Assembly (NCBI GenBank): GCA_914767935.1
Contig: OU612046.1
Location: 46,756,960-46,820,959 of the forward strand
Direction: 5' to 3'
DNA length: 64,000 nucleotides
Source: Coremacera marginata
Taxonomy: Eukaryota; Arthropoda; Insecta; Diptera; Sciomyzidae
Shown here: one piece after another, positions 51,490-61,715 of the stretch
Layout of the letters: each line of letters begins with the position of its first letter
Numbering within the stretch: the stretch's first letter is position 1
Translations under genes and position numbers: made by a program
The notes under the pieces: generated by a model
What the model was told of the DNA's origin: nothing
The model's input: only the letters and a program-made list of their open reading frames with translations
Databases searched by the model: none

Positions 51490-52685
51490 TTAATCTCGTC
51501 CGTTGCCTCAATCTCCTCGTCCTCTGGGATATCGCCGTCGTCGTCTCCATCTTCGTCCTCGTAATCCCCGGGGAAGTAGAGGTTTTTGGCAACATAAAAC
51601 CCGGGTGTGTCCCGGTCATCGCGTCCGCGCTGCCTCAAATGGTTCACACGTTGTAGCTTATTGGCTGGCAATCTATCGCTCTCAATAGGTCTTTTCGCTG
51701 GTCGGATAGCTTGAGGATTAGGGCTTAGGAAGGGATTTCTGTTGAAGTTTGGCGCAGTGTTGCGGAACAGTCCCTCTGGCTTATTGTGCCTAAAGCGGGA
51801 TGACGTTGGGTCTGTGTCCATAGGCACTGGTCGAGGATACGCGTTCGTTACTCTTCGATAGTGGGGTGAATTATGAGGGCCATAATTATTAAGTTTTGTG
51901 AAAGTACCCACTTGGTTTCGATTTGGGCTTATAAATGCCTGTGCGAAAAGGGATCGTGCATGGTTTGATTCAAGCTCTTGGGCAAGAGCTAGAGCTGTTG
52001 GCATGTCTGTCGGTCTGGAGGAGAAAAGAATGTCACAGAGGGGTTTGTTAAGTCCCGAGATGAACACTCGAAGGGCGTCTTGTCGGTACTTATTATTAAG
52101 GGAGTTTATTAGTTCCGTATTACCGTAATGTGTCATAATATTTTTGTTTACTATTAATGACAGTTTCCGTTCCACGTCGTCGTAGAACTGGGAGATTGTG
52201 CGTTGCCCTTGCCTTAAGGTAGACATTTCCTGCTCTACCAGGTAGATGGGCCTCTTGTCGGCGTAAGTGAAGTCTAGACGAGCGATTATGGCGTGAAAAT
52301 TTAAAATGGTATTGAAGGATGACAAAACCATATTTGCCGAGCCCACCACCTTATTTCTCAAAATGGCAACCGCCTGGTAGTGCTTGGAACTACCGTCAAA
52401 TTCCTCAAAAAGTTTATACGCAGCATGGGCAGCCTGCCTCCATGATACGTAGGTGGCTCTATCGCCACCGAACTCCGGTAGTGATTTTATAAGATCGAGT
52501 GATTCCTCACATCTGACGGTCGGGTCAATTGTTACTGGTTCGTATTGCGTAACGGTGGTCGGTGTTTCTAGGGTTTTTAATCTAGCGGTCAACTCGTCGA
52601 CGGAACCCTGGAATTCTCGTCTTGTTTGTTCCGTTGCAGCCCTTATTGCGGCATTAACGATGGCTTGAAGAGCTTGAGGATCCAT
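51429..52685 (-). CDS. gag: Errantivirus Gag structural polyprotein
   Basis: 418 codons from the ATG at 52685 to a TAA at 51429. Gag forms the virus-like particle and binds the genomic RNA. The N-terminus has 'AIVNAAIRAATEQTRREF' (helical), then a capsid-like region around 'LPEFGGDRATYVSWRQAAHA', 'QEMSTLRQGQRTISQFYDDV' and 'DALRVFISGLNKPL'. The C-terminal third is Arg/Pro/Asn-rich ('NAYPRPVPMDTD', 'FNRNPFLSPNPQ') and would bind RNA without a CCHC knuckle, as is usual in errantiviruses. It closes with an acidic stretch (about residues 372-400). The pol frame overlaps the last 61 bases in -1 phase. The start was chosen as the first ATG of the frame; the long leader lies upstream. Confidence 0.93.
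   Translation of the reverse strand: MDPQALQAIVNAAIRAATEQTRREFQGSVDELTARLKTLETPTTVTQYEPVTIDPTVRCEESLDLIKSLPEFGGDRATYVSWRQAAHAAYKLFEEFDGSSKHYQAVAILRNKVVGSANMVLSSFNTILNFHAIIARLDFTYADKRPIYLVEQEMSTLRQGQRTISQFYDDVERKLSLIVNKNIMTHYGNTELINSLNNKYRQDALRVFISGLNKPLCDILFSSRPTDMPTALALAQELESNHARSLFAQAFISPNRNQVGTFTKLNNYGPHNSPHYRRVTNAYPRPVPMDTDPTSSRFRHNKPEGLFRNTAPNFNRNPFLSPNPQAIRPAKRPIESDRLPANKLQRVNHLRQRGRDDRDTPGFYVAKNLYFPGDYEDEDGDDDGDIPEDEEIEATDEINFLEQDPSCPTSPEHWQGGN
51483..51489 (-). other. Gag-Pol -1 ribosomal frameshift heptamer U UUU UUA
   Basis: On the minus strand the gag codons read AAU UUU UUA. The heptamer U UUU UUA is in the correct gag phase for a -1 slip, and the pol frame opens exactly here, right after an in-frame TAA. 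The same heptamer is a proven slippery site in other retroviruses. Whether a downstream stem or pseudoknot exists could not be judged by eye. Confidence 0.8.
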
Positions 52686-53547
52686 CTCAATCGTTACAAC
52701 TTTCTTTATTACTAACTATTTGTTATCTTTATTTTCAGATTCTAGGTTTTCTTCAACAGTTAATTGACTGAGATTTAGTAAAAGTACAAGGGTTTTTTCT
52801 TCAAAAAAAACTTTTTAATTAATTTAAAATTTTTCTAATTAATTCAAAGACATACAAAACATCTGGAAGAACTCAATTCTTAAGTAAACATTCACTTACA
52901 TATAAAATATTCTACTCATCATTTCTTAAAATCTCGATTGCTTCGGTGGGTGCAACAAATACGGGATATTCTCTGCAGCTGCGGCAGTAATTGGCTCCTT
53001 CGTGAATTAACGAACGTTTTTCCTTTCTCGTTTCAGGTAGGTACTGGAAGGTTTTTTCCAATTCAGTTCTTTTCAGAAAAATTTTAGATATTTTTCACTT
53101 GTTTTTTCCAGTATTGAAAAATTAAGATTTTTTCACTTCAGTTTTATTTTTCAGAAGATTTTAGATTTTTTTACTTCAGTTTTTTAGTATAGAAAAATTT
53201 AGATTTTTTCACTTCAGTTTTATTTTTCATTAGATTTTAGAATTTTTTACTTCAATTTTTTCAGTATAGAAAAATTTAGATTTTTTCACTTCAGTTTTTT
53301 CAAAAAAGAAAAATTTAGATTTTTCCACTTCAGTTCGTTTTTCAGGAGATTTTGGATTTTTTCCACTTCAGTTTTTTCAATATAAAAAATTTTACGTTGT
53401 TTTTTTCCAATTTAGAAAATTTTTACGCTGTTTTTTTCAATATAGAAAATTTTTAACGCTGTTTTTTTTCAATATAGAAAATTTTTAACGCGAGTTCGAG
53501 CTCACTGGCCACTTTCAATTTTCCTTTTTATAAAGAATTTTTTTAGT
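52686..53547 (-). other. Errantivirus 5' leader
   Basis: Non-coding region between primer site and gag. Its LTR-proximal half (53040-53490) is a tandem repeat; the gag-proximal part is unstructured AT-rich sequence. A possible splice donor such as GTTAGT (minus strand, about 52707-52712) is seen near the gag end, but nothing proves its use. Confidence 0.6.
53040..53490 (-). repeat. Imperfect tandem repeat in the errantivirus leader
   Basis: About ten or eleven degenerate units of roughly 38-55 bp built around 'tttttcacttcagttttttc' and 'agtatagaaaaatttaga' (plus strand). The LTR-proximal units degrade to 'gctgttttttt' and 'caatatagaaaatttt'. It lies between the LTR and gag, where the gypsy element carries its insulator array, but the motif is different from the Su(Hw) site. 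Confidence 0.75.
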
Positions 53548-53566
53548 GGCCCCACGTTGGGCGCCA
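53548..53566 (-). other. Primer binding site, complementary to tRNA-Lys 3' end
   Basis: On the minus strand TGGCGCCCAACGTGGGGC, overlapping the last T of the 5' LTR. It matches the 3' end of insect tRNA-Lys (CCA included) as I know it from gypsy-type elements. Confidence 0.85.
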
Positions 53567-53975
53567 ATTAAGGTTTTCGAAATAAAAACACTTGATTTAA
53601 TTGGCACTATGTGCCAGTGTAATAACTTTATTGGATGCTCTTCTTAGACTAACTTAAACAACTCCAAATAAACTTATTATATCTTCCTATACTTGTCGCT
53701 TCAGCTGCGCTTTTGTCGTTGATATTGTTGTTGGACTTTTAGCTGCACCTTAGTGGTTGTTGCTATTGTTCTTGTATTGCCTGCACTGCTATTGTTGTTG
53801 TTGTTGTTGTACCGGTTGAATCTGCTGTTGCAGCGCTGCCGTTATTTTTGGCTTGCTGCTGTTATATTTTGTTGGCTCAGCATTTGGCTTATGTGGGAAT
53901 GGAATATGCGGCAAAATTGACAAATTGTCACGTACCATCCTCGTATTACAACTGGAGCGGATACGTGTGTTAACT
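53566..53975 (-). repeat. Errantivirus 5' LTR
   Basis: Reads as identical to the 3' LTR over all 410 bp. It should contain the promoter for the genomic RNA, but no TATA box stands out. The open frames inside it (for example on the plus strand at 53853) are by-products. Confidence 0.95.
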
Positions 53976-53979
53976 TATA
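53976..53979. repeat. Errantivirus target site duplication TATA, right copy
   Basis: Matches 46542-46545. Next to it 'cccgtttcg' begins the right flank. Confidence 0.85.
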
Positions 53980-54540
53980 CCCGTTTCGAACAGAGCAAAA
54001 AAAAACAAAAAAACATATTGAGATTCACGATGATGTTAAAAAGTTGTGACGTTAAAAAAAACGTTTTTTTAGTTGAATTTCAAAATAAAATAATAAGTTT
54101 TTAAGCATTTAAATTTTTGCATTCATTCTGATAAAATTTAATTGCAATTTTAGCATCTTGAGGAGATTGTGGCCGATAGGAAAGGCATTTTTTTTTAAAT
54201 GTTCACATATATTTCAGATTTTTGAGTGATTTCTAAACTGAATCTAAGTTTCATAAAACTTAAACACGAAAAAATTATTGAGTTTTAAAATTTTGTGTTA
54301 TATGTGGGAGGTAGACATGGTTGTAGGCAAATTCGCAAAATTTTTTGTGATATACTCCGTTTTAACTTATATACTTAATTTTATTGGTATACGAGTAATC
54401 CTTCTTAATGCTATGCAAATATCGTATAAAAGGTATGGATTTTGGACGTGGAAAATTTTTTTTATAAATTTACATATATATTTCAGATTCTAGAGTGAGT
54501 TGTTTTGATATGAATACGAAAAAAAATATAGCGAATTAAT
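53980..54540. other. Gene-free flank of the errantivirus
   Basis: AT-rich. At 54287-54316 'attttgtgttatatgtgggaggtagacatgg' resembles a tandem unit of the dispersed repeat found at 41.0 and 59.5 kb, and it recurs at 55011 on the other side of the next LINE. Confidence 0.4.
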
Positions 54541-55017
54541 ATTTTTTTTTTAGACTTAACCAGCACTCAGGGGATGCCCCCTATAAATGCGAAAGCATTG
54601 TGTTGATTCGGAAGACGGGTGATAGTTAGTTGGAGGGTGGAAAGATGTAGTAGTGTCGGTGAAGATTTGATTTAAATTTACACAGATTGAAACTGCCGGG
54701 AAACACGATCGCAGGGAGATTGTTCCACAATTTTACTGAGCGACTGAAGAACGAATTATCTCGGTAATGCGATGTTCTATTGGGCAAAGTTGCAATGGTA
54801 AAGGGATGGGCTTGGAGAGCAGCCCGAGTGGACCTAGGAAACACACGAGCTGGTGGCGTCAGGCCATGTATCTCCCTTGAACACTCCCCATGGTAGTACC
54901 TGTACAGAAGGCTTAGGCAACCAACATTGCGACGATGCCCAAGAGAGTTGAGAGAAGATGAAATATTTCCATCACCTATCAAATATATCGCACGTCTTTG
55001 AATCCGGTCCAATTTTG
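54541..55017 (-). mobile_element. 5'-truncated LINE with poly(A) tail (ORF2 C-terminus)
   Basis: The minus strand encodes about 130 residues of a LINE ORF2 C-terminus ending at a natural stop (54626): 'LDRIQRRAIYLIGD', 'CLSLLYRYYHGEC', 'SHYRDNSFFSRSVKLWNNLP' and 'FNLCKFKSNLHRHY'. The 'RS(V)KLWN(N)LP ... F....FK.N...' pattern is typical. A short 3' UTR with 'gcatcccctgagtgctgg' is followed by poly(A) (54541-54553 as T on the plus strand). The frame is intact, so this copy is fairly young, but it is 5'-truncated and cannot move by itself. Its sequence differs from LINE copies A to C, so it is another family. Confidence 0.85.
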
Positions 55018-55433
55018 TGTTATATGGGAGGTAGCGTGGTCAAAAAAATTTTTTTTAATATCTTCTAATAGAGGTTATTCGAACTTATGTACCAGATATT
55101 TTTCCTTCAATTTTTTTTCAAACAAGGGAACTAGTCACCATAATCAATAATCTGGTATATTTCCCAAAAAATTATCCCTGGTCAATTCAATTTAGTGCGC
55201 ATAATTTTTTTATAGCAAGAAATAGTATGTATTTTGTATATTAACCATGCCTACACCCAGAGCGGATTGAACTTGGATCTATTGTATCGACAGCGGCACA
55301 TTCTATCCACTCGTCTATTCAGTAGTTTGCTCGCACGACGTTGAAGCTTAATTACTATTTTCTTTGAATTTCCTTACGCAAAACTTTACAAAGGCTTCAA
55401 TTGCAATCATTTAATATACATATGCACTTAATT
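55018..55433. other. Gene-free stretch
   Basis: The right-hand continuation of the dispersed-repeat-like flank near 55018-55040, then AT-rich DNA. Confidence 0.35.
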
Positions 55434-56045
55434 TATCTATATTAAGAAAAATCATTTTCTGTTTGTTTGTTTGTTTGACTGTTATGCAAATCTAAACGTC
55501 TGAACGGATTTTACTCAAACTTAAAACGTGTATTACTTGCGTCCTAGGTTTTTGCACATTAGGTTTTTGCACATTTAGTTTTTACTACGCCCCCTCTTAC
55601 CGCCCACAAATTAATAAAAATACAATATTTCTGAATGTTTCGATTGCTTGAGACTTTAATTTGGTTATTTAGTTTGTATGGTTACTTTCCGAAATTGTAC
55701 CAAAATTGGGTTTCCACGCCCACTTTTAACGCCCATAAATCAATGAAAATGATTTATTATAAAAAAAAAAAAATTAAGATTTTATAAGACTGAAATTTGG
55801 TAATTAAGTTTGTATGCTTACCGTCGGCAACTGTACTAACAATGGGCGTGATGGCACTATAATTACGCCCACTTTTAAAAAATCATTAAGACTCCAAAAC
55901 TTCTGGCCCGATTGCGGTGAAATTTTGGCAGCAGATTGTGCTCGAGCATGGTTTACGGGAAAAAATTTTTGCCACACCCCCTTTTACCGCACACAAATAA
56001 AAAGGAATGGTTGTTGGAACTGGGTCCTGCTATTATGAAATAAAT
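55434..56045 (+). repeat. Helitron-like dispersed repeat (uncertain)
   Basis: Begins 'atctatattaagaaaaatca' then 'ttttctgtttgtttgtttg' and 'ctgaacggattttactcaaac', wording I associate with 5' ends of fly Helitron-type repeats. Inside, 'cgcccactttta' / 'cgccccctcttaccgcccac' / 'cacccccttttaccgcacac' recur three to four times with roughly 120-200 bp spacing. No hairpin plus CTRR end was identified, so the class is a guess. Confidence 0.35.
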
Positions 56046-56049
56046 TACC

Positions 56050-56129
56050 TCGGTAGCCCAGCGGTTTATGGTTATAGTTTATTGGTTGGGAGTTTGATTC
56101 CGGAGTCAGACAAGGGTTTTGTTTTTTTT
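56050..56129 (+). repeat. tRNA-like Pol III unit (tRNA relic or SINE head)
   Basis: An A-box-like TAGCCCAGCGG at 56054-56064 and a B-box-like GTTTGATTCC at 56092-56101 are spaced as in tRNA genes, with T runs (56117-56129) downstream that could end Pol III transcription. The acceptor stem does not pair well and no anticodon loop can be drawn with confidence, so it is not called a tRNA gene. Confidence 0.35.
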
Positions 56130-56360
56130 GTATTATTGAAATAGTTTTTTTTTTAGTTTTTCTTATTATAGTGTTTTTTTTTTATTTAATTCAGGAATTT
56201 CTAATTTTATTGTTATCACAAACTGGAATTTTTTTAATCTTAAATAAAATCTAAGCTTTAGTAAAAGTTTCCCTGAATATGTCCAAAAATGTATTATTGA
56301 ATAAAGCTTTATACAAAAAATTATAGACTAAAATGGAGTTTTCAAGGCTTTTGCAAGGCT
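56130..56360. other. Gene-free stretch
   Basis: AT-rich with T runs; nothing recognised. Confidence 0.35.
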
Positions 56361-56363
56361 ATT

Positions 56364-56715
56364 TCAAGAAAATAATGAATTATTACTTTTATACAAGGCC
56401 TTTTCAAGGTGGCCATGAATAACTTCAAGTATTTTGGTGAAATTGTTTTTTGGGTGGGCTGGTTCCTTCTTGGTTCTAACTGCATTAAATGCTCTAAAAA
56501 CAGCTTGACTATCTGAAAGGATTGCTGCGCCTAGGTTGCTAGTGTTGGCACATCTTATTGCCGACAAACTTTCCTTATTGCTAAAAGTTTTGCGTGGAAG
56601 ACATTGCCTTAGTCCGGAAGGTGAAAGGAGTTGGACACACGCAGTTTTTCTGAGTAAATACCCGCTCCAACTCCATAACTCGCCTTGGACCCATCGGTTT
56701 AAAAGTTAACATTAT
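56364..56715 (-). pseudogene. LINE RNase H domain fragment
   Basis: Minus strand: 'DGSKASYGVGAGIYSEKLRV' and 'SNSFHLPD', a stop, 'NVFHAKLLAI', and after a frameshift 'NLGAAILSDSQAVFRAFN'. 'TDGSK..GVGAG(I/V)Y', a central (E)LLAI and 'SDSQA' are the catalytic blocks of the RNase H domain carried by I/R1/Jockey-group LINEs. The catalytic Glu of the middle block is lost (Lys in its place), and the frame is broken twice. No RT is found next to it. Confidence 0.75.
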
Positions 56716-58163
56716 AAACAGCGTATCCGGTTTATCTCGATGTCCGGTTTAGCTCCAGTATCCACTACTTGAATTATTGTCAAGGATATATGCAGCAGTT
56801 TAAAACTAATTTTGTCACCTGCTTCTTCACATAAAAGATATTTATATTTTTTCTTATAATGGTTTCTATATTTTTCTGACTTTATTTGGCAATTTATTTT
56901 AAGCTCATTTTTATTTGCTGCTTTAGAACGACAGAGAGAGGGGGAGAAAAACTTTTTAAATCTTTATAAATTTAAATTGTCAGCACACAATAAATACCTG
57001 GCGGAAAAAACACAGACTCCACGAAAGTATCGCAATATCATAAACTACGATTATTTGCGTCTTTAAAAAAGTTGAACTTAAAATTTTTGCAACATCTAAA
57101 AAAACTTTTTGCCCCAAAATATTTACCTTCCTATAGCATAAGTACAGAAAACAACAACACCAAAGATTGGCGCTTTCTCAAACTTTCGGTGTATTGAATG
57201 AAAAAAAAAAAAATGCTACAAAAAAAAAATAAACACAATAACAACAACTAACATTGTGCCAAATATAACTCCAAATACAACTTAAAAATTGGAACAAAGC
57301 TATTTTATTTGAGTGTCCGGCAACTGCCGTACTTTTATCTGTTTGCATTTAAGGAATGTTAAGACGTGATGTTAAGTGGGTCCAGAACTTTGACAGTGAA
57401 CGTTAAAAAAAAAAAAAAGAAAAAAACCGGTTTTATGCTGTCTGAAACGAAATATTTAAGAAAAAACAAAACTTTAACGTAGATATCTTGGATATTGAGA
57501 TTGTCTAGCAAGAGATTTATGAGAACTATTTGCAGACATTTTAAGTATTTAAAGTATTTTCCCTATTACGATAATATCATATACGAAATTCTAGAGAGAC
57601 GAAAAAACGCTACTCAATGCGAAGCCCAAATTATTTTTTGTTTTTTGCTGATTAAATATTGAAGGTTTGTTAAATATACTAAGTTTTTGTCTTATTTTGA
57701 CACTATTTCAGAAATATTTCATCAATTTCTGTATAGCCAACATTTCACATAATGGTAACTCTTAATAAAATTTGAGTTGTGACAGAGATAAGGGAGAGTT
57801 TTTTTTTTGTTCCTGTTACCGAAACAGTTTTTAGATTTGTGTGTCAGTGTGTGTTTCAGCAAAACATATATATATGTATTTCTTCACACACACGCACACA
57901 CATGCAGACACACATTTCGCAAAAAAGACACGCACCCACTTACATAATTTCGGCCCAACAAATATTCGTCCATATATAAAAGTAAGTAAATGTATATGAA
58001 GCTCTTCGGCTGTTGTTGTTGCTATTATTATTATTGTCGGTTGATTTTCGCAGTTAAAATCGTCTAGGCAACAAGTTGCCATGCAATCATTTTGTGGCTC
58101 TACCTCACACGCCCACACTCAATTTTCCTACACACACACACCATCCACGTAATCATCCGATAG
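56716..58163. other. Gene-free stretch with CA-rich simple repeats
   Basis: AT-rich; 'cacacacgcacacacatgcagacacac' at 57885-57912 and related CA runs near 58130. No gene is supported. Confidence 0.4.
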
Positions 58164-58655
58164 CTACCCTATAGGAACAAACTAAATTGTTTTTAAAAAC
58201 AACTAGTTAAAAAACTAGTTTAAAATAAACCAGTATATGAACTACTTTGAATTATATTAAGGCGGCATCTACTTCAATTCTAAATAGTTTTTATTACATT
58301 ATATATGAAGTAATTGAAATACTACTTAAAAACAAGTGATTGATAAACTACTTTGAATTATATTAAGGCGGCAACTACTCCGATTTTGATATGTTTTAAT
58401 TGCAAATTTTTATTAGATTATAAGTTTATATATATTTAACGATGTTATTTCATCAAATATTATTAACTGTCGGCCATCAGTAATAGTTTTCAATTGGTTA
58501 TTTTAAAGTAATTAAAAAATAATTTAAATATAACTAATTTAACAAGTAGTTGAAAATATATGCAGACGAAAGTCAATTGACTTATTTAGCGGATATCACC
58601 ATAAAAAACTACTTTTTCAACTACTCTTAAATTAGTTGTTTTTCCTACAGGGTAG
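58164..58655. mobile_element. Small non-autonomous TIR element
   Basis: The left end CTACCCTATAGGAACAAACTAA and right end (inverted) CTACCCTGTAGGAAAAACAACTAA form a TIR of about 22 bp. Inside, 'aactactttgaattatattaaggcggca' occurs twice in direct orientation (58236 and 58348), and many 'aactag', 'actactt' and 'aactact' motifs resemble the ends. No coding sequence. The target duplication is unresolved (TAGCTA / TAGATA would be imperfect). Confidence 0.6.
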
Positions 58656-59544
58656 ATAGACGATATGCTTATGCATATTCTCCTCATAGTCGTAGAGCTA
58701 GCTACTTGTCACAACATATGTATGCTGCGCACAAGCCGACTAAAGTACTCGAATGTGTACCATATGAAAAATGTACAGATTAGATGATATCTCAAGCCAT
58801 CAGATATGCTTTGAAAACGAATAGCATCTTTAAGATTTATTTTCATTGTTTTTGAGTATTTGAGTTAGCTGGTCACAAATTGTTTTTATATATTTATTTT
58901 TTTTTGTCAAAAACAGTATAAGAATTTCATATACCATATACAACAGATTGCTTGTAATATCGTGTACCAGGAAAAGTCATTAAGTCGGTTTTTTTTTGGG
59001 CTGTTTCTCTATTAGCCGTGCTTTTCGCACAGAGAAATATTCAAACATTAGGAAATTACAAATATTGTTGCTCAAAAAATACTATGCAAATATGAGCTTA
59101 CGTTTAATTATTATTCATGTAAGAATAATAATTAAAATATATTCTTATGTTTTCAGGTTGCAACCAATCTATACTATGGAAATATAAGTCCAGATGTGTT
59201 AAGTATGATGACGACGGTACGCTTACTCTAGTTACCGATGCCATTGGGGAAATTTCGTTGCTCTACTGAGATAAAGCCAACAAACTGTGGTGGATGTAGA
59301 AAGTGTCCATGGGGTGAGAGGGGGAGTTGCAAGGACTAAATGATCAGAATTCAATACATCTATTTTTTTGTTATAAGTATTTATAACTTTAAGGAAGCCA
59401 TTAATTTTAGCCGTAGGAAATTTCTTCAGATTAAATATTCAAATCAAAAATTAGCTGTAGATTGGTGATCAGCGCTCTTTTTTATAGTTGTAGAAAATTT
59501 AAAATTTTAAGCTTAAGTTGGCAATATGCTTCACTGTGTTATTA
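58656..59544. other. Gene-free stretch
   Basis: No recognisable features apart from a short GC-richer piece at about 59200-59340. Confidence 0.35.
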
Positions 59545-59867
59545 TACCGCAACGCGTACTGAGTAAGGGTACTGCGTGTGTCCTTCTGTCTGTCCGTATG
59601 TCCGTCTGTCGACACGATTACACCCGTAATTTTAAAGCTAAGAAATTCAAAATATAAGTTTATTTTTAAAAAAAGAAGATCAAGTTCGAAAATAGGCCAA
59701 ATCGGATGAAAGCCACGCCTACCTGCCATAGAAAATGTCTTTATTTTAAACGTAAAATCTAAAATTTTGCACATAAGCTTTGATATTTAATAGAAGCCAT
59801 CTCTATGATATTTGGCAAAATCGAATTAAAACCACGCCTACCTCCCATACAAAGTGACTTTGTTTTG
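59545..59867 (+). repeat. Dispersed fly repeat, copy 2 (opposite orientation to copy 1), truncated
   Basis: Starts 'attataccgcaacgcgtactg', then 'ctgtctgtccgtatgtccgtctgtcgacacgattac', 'aaataggccaaatcggatga' and tandem units around 'accacgcctacctcccatac' (59831) and 'gccacgcctacctgccatag' (59711). It is the reverse complement of copy 1 at 41.0-41.9 kb. It breaks off at about 59867, where a LINE tail begins. Confidence 0.6.
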
Positions 59868-60152
59868 ATTTGATTGATTTATTGATTTTGATTTGATTTA
59901 TTGAATAATTGATTTATTGATTTCAGTATAATGGGAACACTAAGAGCTAAGCTCTTTTATAGTACAGCTTAAACATTGATCATTATAACAACTCAAACAT
60001 AAAAGAATATATAATAAACTTAACTATAAGACAAATATCAACTTAATCTTAATTAAAAAGAGAAAAACTTTAAAAGAATTTAACTTAAACAGAATTAAAT
60101 ATGTTTAAACTTATGGTAAAGAGAGTAGAAGAATAAGAGATAGAGGAAAAAA

Positions 60153-60422
60153 CTATTGAGTAGAGAAATAAGATAGAATAGATTGCCTAAATGGTCCTCT
60201 TCTTATGATTTCCGTAATCCTTCGTGACAGAGCATTCCACAACCTAATGGCATTGATGAAAAAAAGGTGAGAAGGTATTATTGAGCTGTGTCTCGGAACT
60301 ATTAAAACATAGCTTTTTCTGGACATATAAAACTGGACTTTAGCATACAGATAACCTGGTATTTTATCATAAATTAACTTATGTAGATACATACAATTTC
60401 TAGCATTAAGATAAGCTGTCAA
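60153..60422 (-). pseudogene. LINE copy C, ORF2 C-terminus
   Basis: An open frame of about 90 codons: 'LTAYLNARNCMYLHKLIYDK', 'VPRHSSIIPSHLFFINAI', 'RLWNALSRRITEIIRRGPF' and a natural stop. 'YLNARNC' corresponds to 'YLEARNC' in copy B, and 'AIRLWNALS' to 'AIRLWNSLP' in the 12.6-kb LINE. Further upstream pieces ('CLVYIRFDR', about 60425-60470) probably belong too, in another frame. Confidence 0.8.
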
Positions 60423-61715
60423 GTCACATGCAAGTATTGCCGATCAAAACGAATGTAAACCAAACATAACAGAATGAAGGAAATGAAGGATTTGTAAAAA
60501 ATCAATGCAGCAAATATATATGAGGCGATTGTTATGTGCACAACAACATAAGATTCGGTGCATAAATTGAATTTAAAATTTAAAAAATTGGAAATTGGAA
60601 TTGTACATGCGGTGGCAGAATTAGATGATCGCAATTTAGACTCTCAGAATTTTAAAATTCAAGATGGTTAATGGTGTTGCCACCTAAAAATTTTTTATTT
60701 TCACGAATTCGGTGCTGGAGCAAACACTAGGTAAAAATGGGTCGCTGAATCGGAATTCATTGCAAGATTTCCAAAATTGTGTAATTTTTTTATAACCGTA
60801 GTGCTGCCATCTACTAAAATGTATTTTCAAGAGTTTTTAACATGGTTTCACAGTGCTTAGAGGTCGCTGATTTCAAATCTGATATCAGAATATATATAAT
60901 GTCAAAATCAGCCGATTATTTTTTGCTGCTTGGTCGACTCACTAATATACCTTATCATATACCTTGTCATATTCAAGGTACGGAGCGTCATGTCCAGCTA
61001 CTAGCTAGTGTTGCTAAGCGCTCAATCGACTAAAACCGTGAAGGTATAATGGCATCTGTATCTGAAGGCCGAAAGAAAGCGCCTCGTATGGAATCTCGAA
61101 AAGATTTGGAAGGCCATCTTTGAATGAAAAATACACTGAACTGGAATTTTTGATGTGAAATCGTTTAAAACAATAATTGCTTTCCTTTTGATTCATACCT
61201 TGTCTCAACCAATACAATTACTTTTTACTTTAAATGAATATCTCATCATTTTCAAAACAAATATTGAACAAAACAAAAAAAAAACATTATATTTTTGGAT
61301 AAAAAAAGTGGGAAAAAATAAGAAATAGAACATTTTTATGATTTTGCGCTATGAACAACTGAAAATGGTAATTTATCAATATTTTCACGAAAAATTTGCA
61401 CTTTTACAAGGCCAAAACTGCCTGAAGAAGCGTTCCAATGCTTTTGCGATGTACTAAAGAGTTCTTAACTATTGTCTTGGCTGCAATTTTTGTCTCAGTA
61501 TTGGATCGAAAATCTCAATGGTTTGGCTGTTATAGGCCAAAATATCCAAAGAAACGTGACAAAAATCTGAGTAAAAACTGCAAGTCAAAATCTGGAAGCT
61601 CGATTCTCACCGTAGACGTATGGTTTAGTGGAATTTTTTGCTCATTACAATCCCAAGAATCAGAAACGCGAAGCGCCCATTAAGATTTTTTTCCTTCCAT
61701 ACTAATCGCCCCACC

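Larger units (their letters stand above)
46546..53975 (-). mobile_element. Complete gypsy-type errantivirus (LTR retrotransposon with env)
   Basis: About 7.43 kb on the minus strand: 5' LTR (53566-53975), tRNA-Lys primer site, an 880-bp leader with a tandem repeat, gag, pol in -1 phase, env, polypurine tract, 3' LTR (46546-46955) and a TATA target duplication on both sides. The two 410-bp LTRs are identical as far as I can compare them by eye, and all three genes are open. By what is known of errantiviruses (Ty3/gypsy retroviruses of insects such as gypsy, 17.6, 297, Tom and ZAM), env makes them potentially infectious between cells. The tRNA-Lys primer suggests the gypsy-like branch rather than the tRNA-Ser users. 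No breaks were found, so recent insertion and possible current activity are inferred. Confidence 0.95.
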
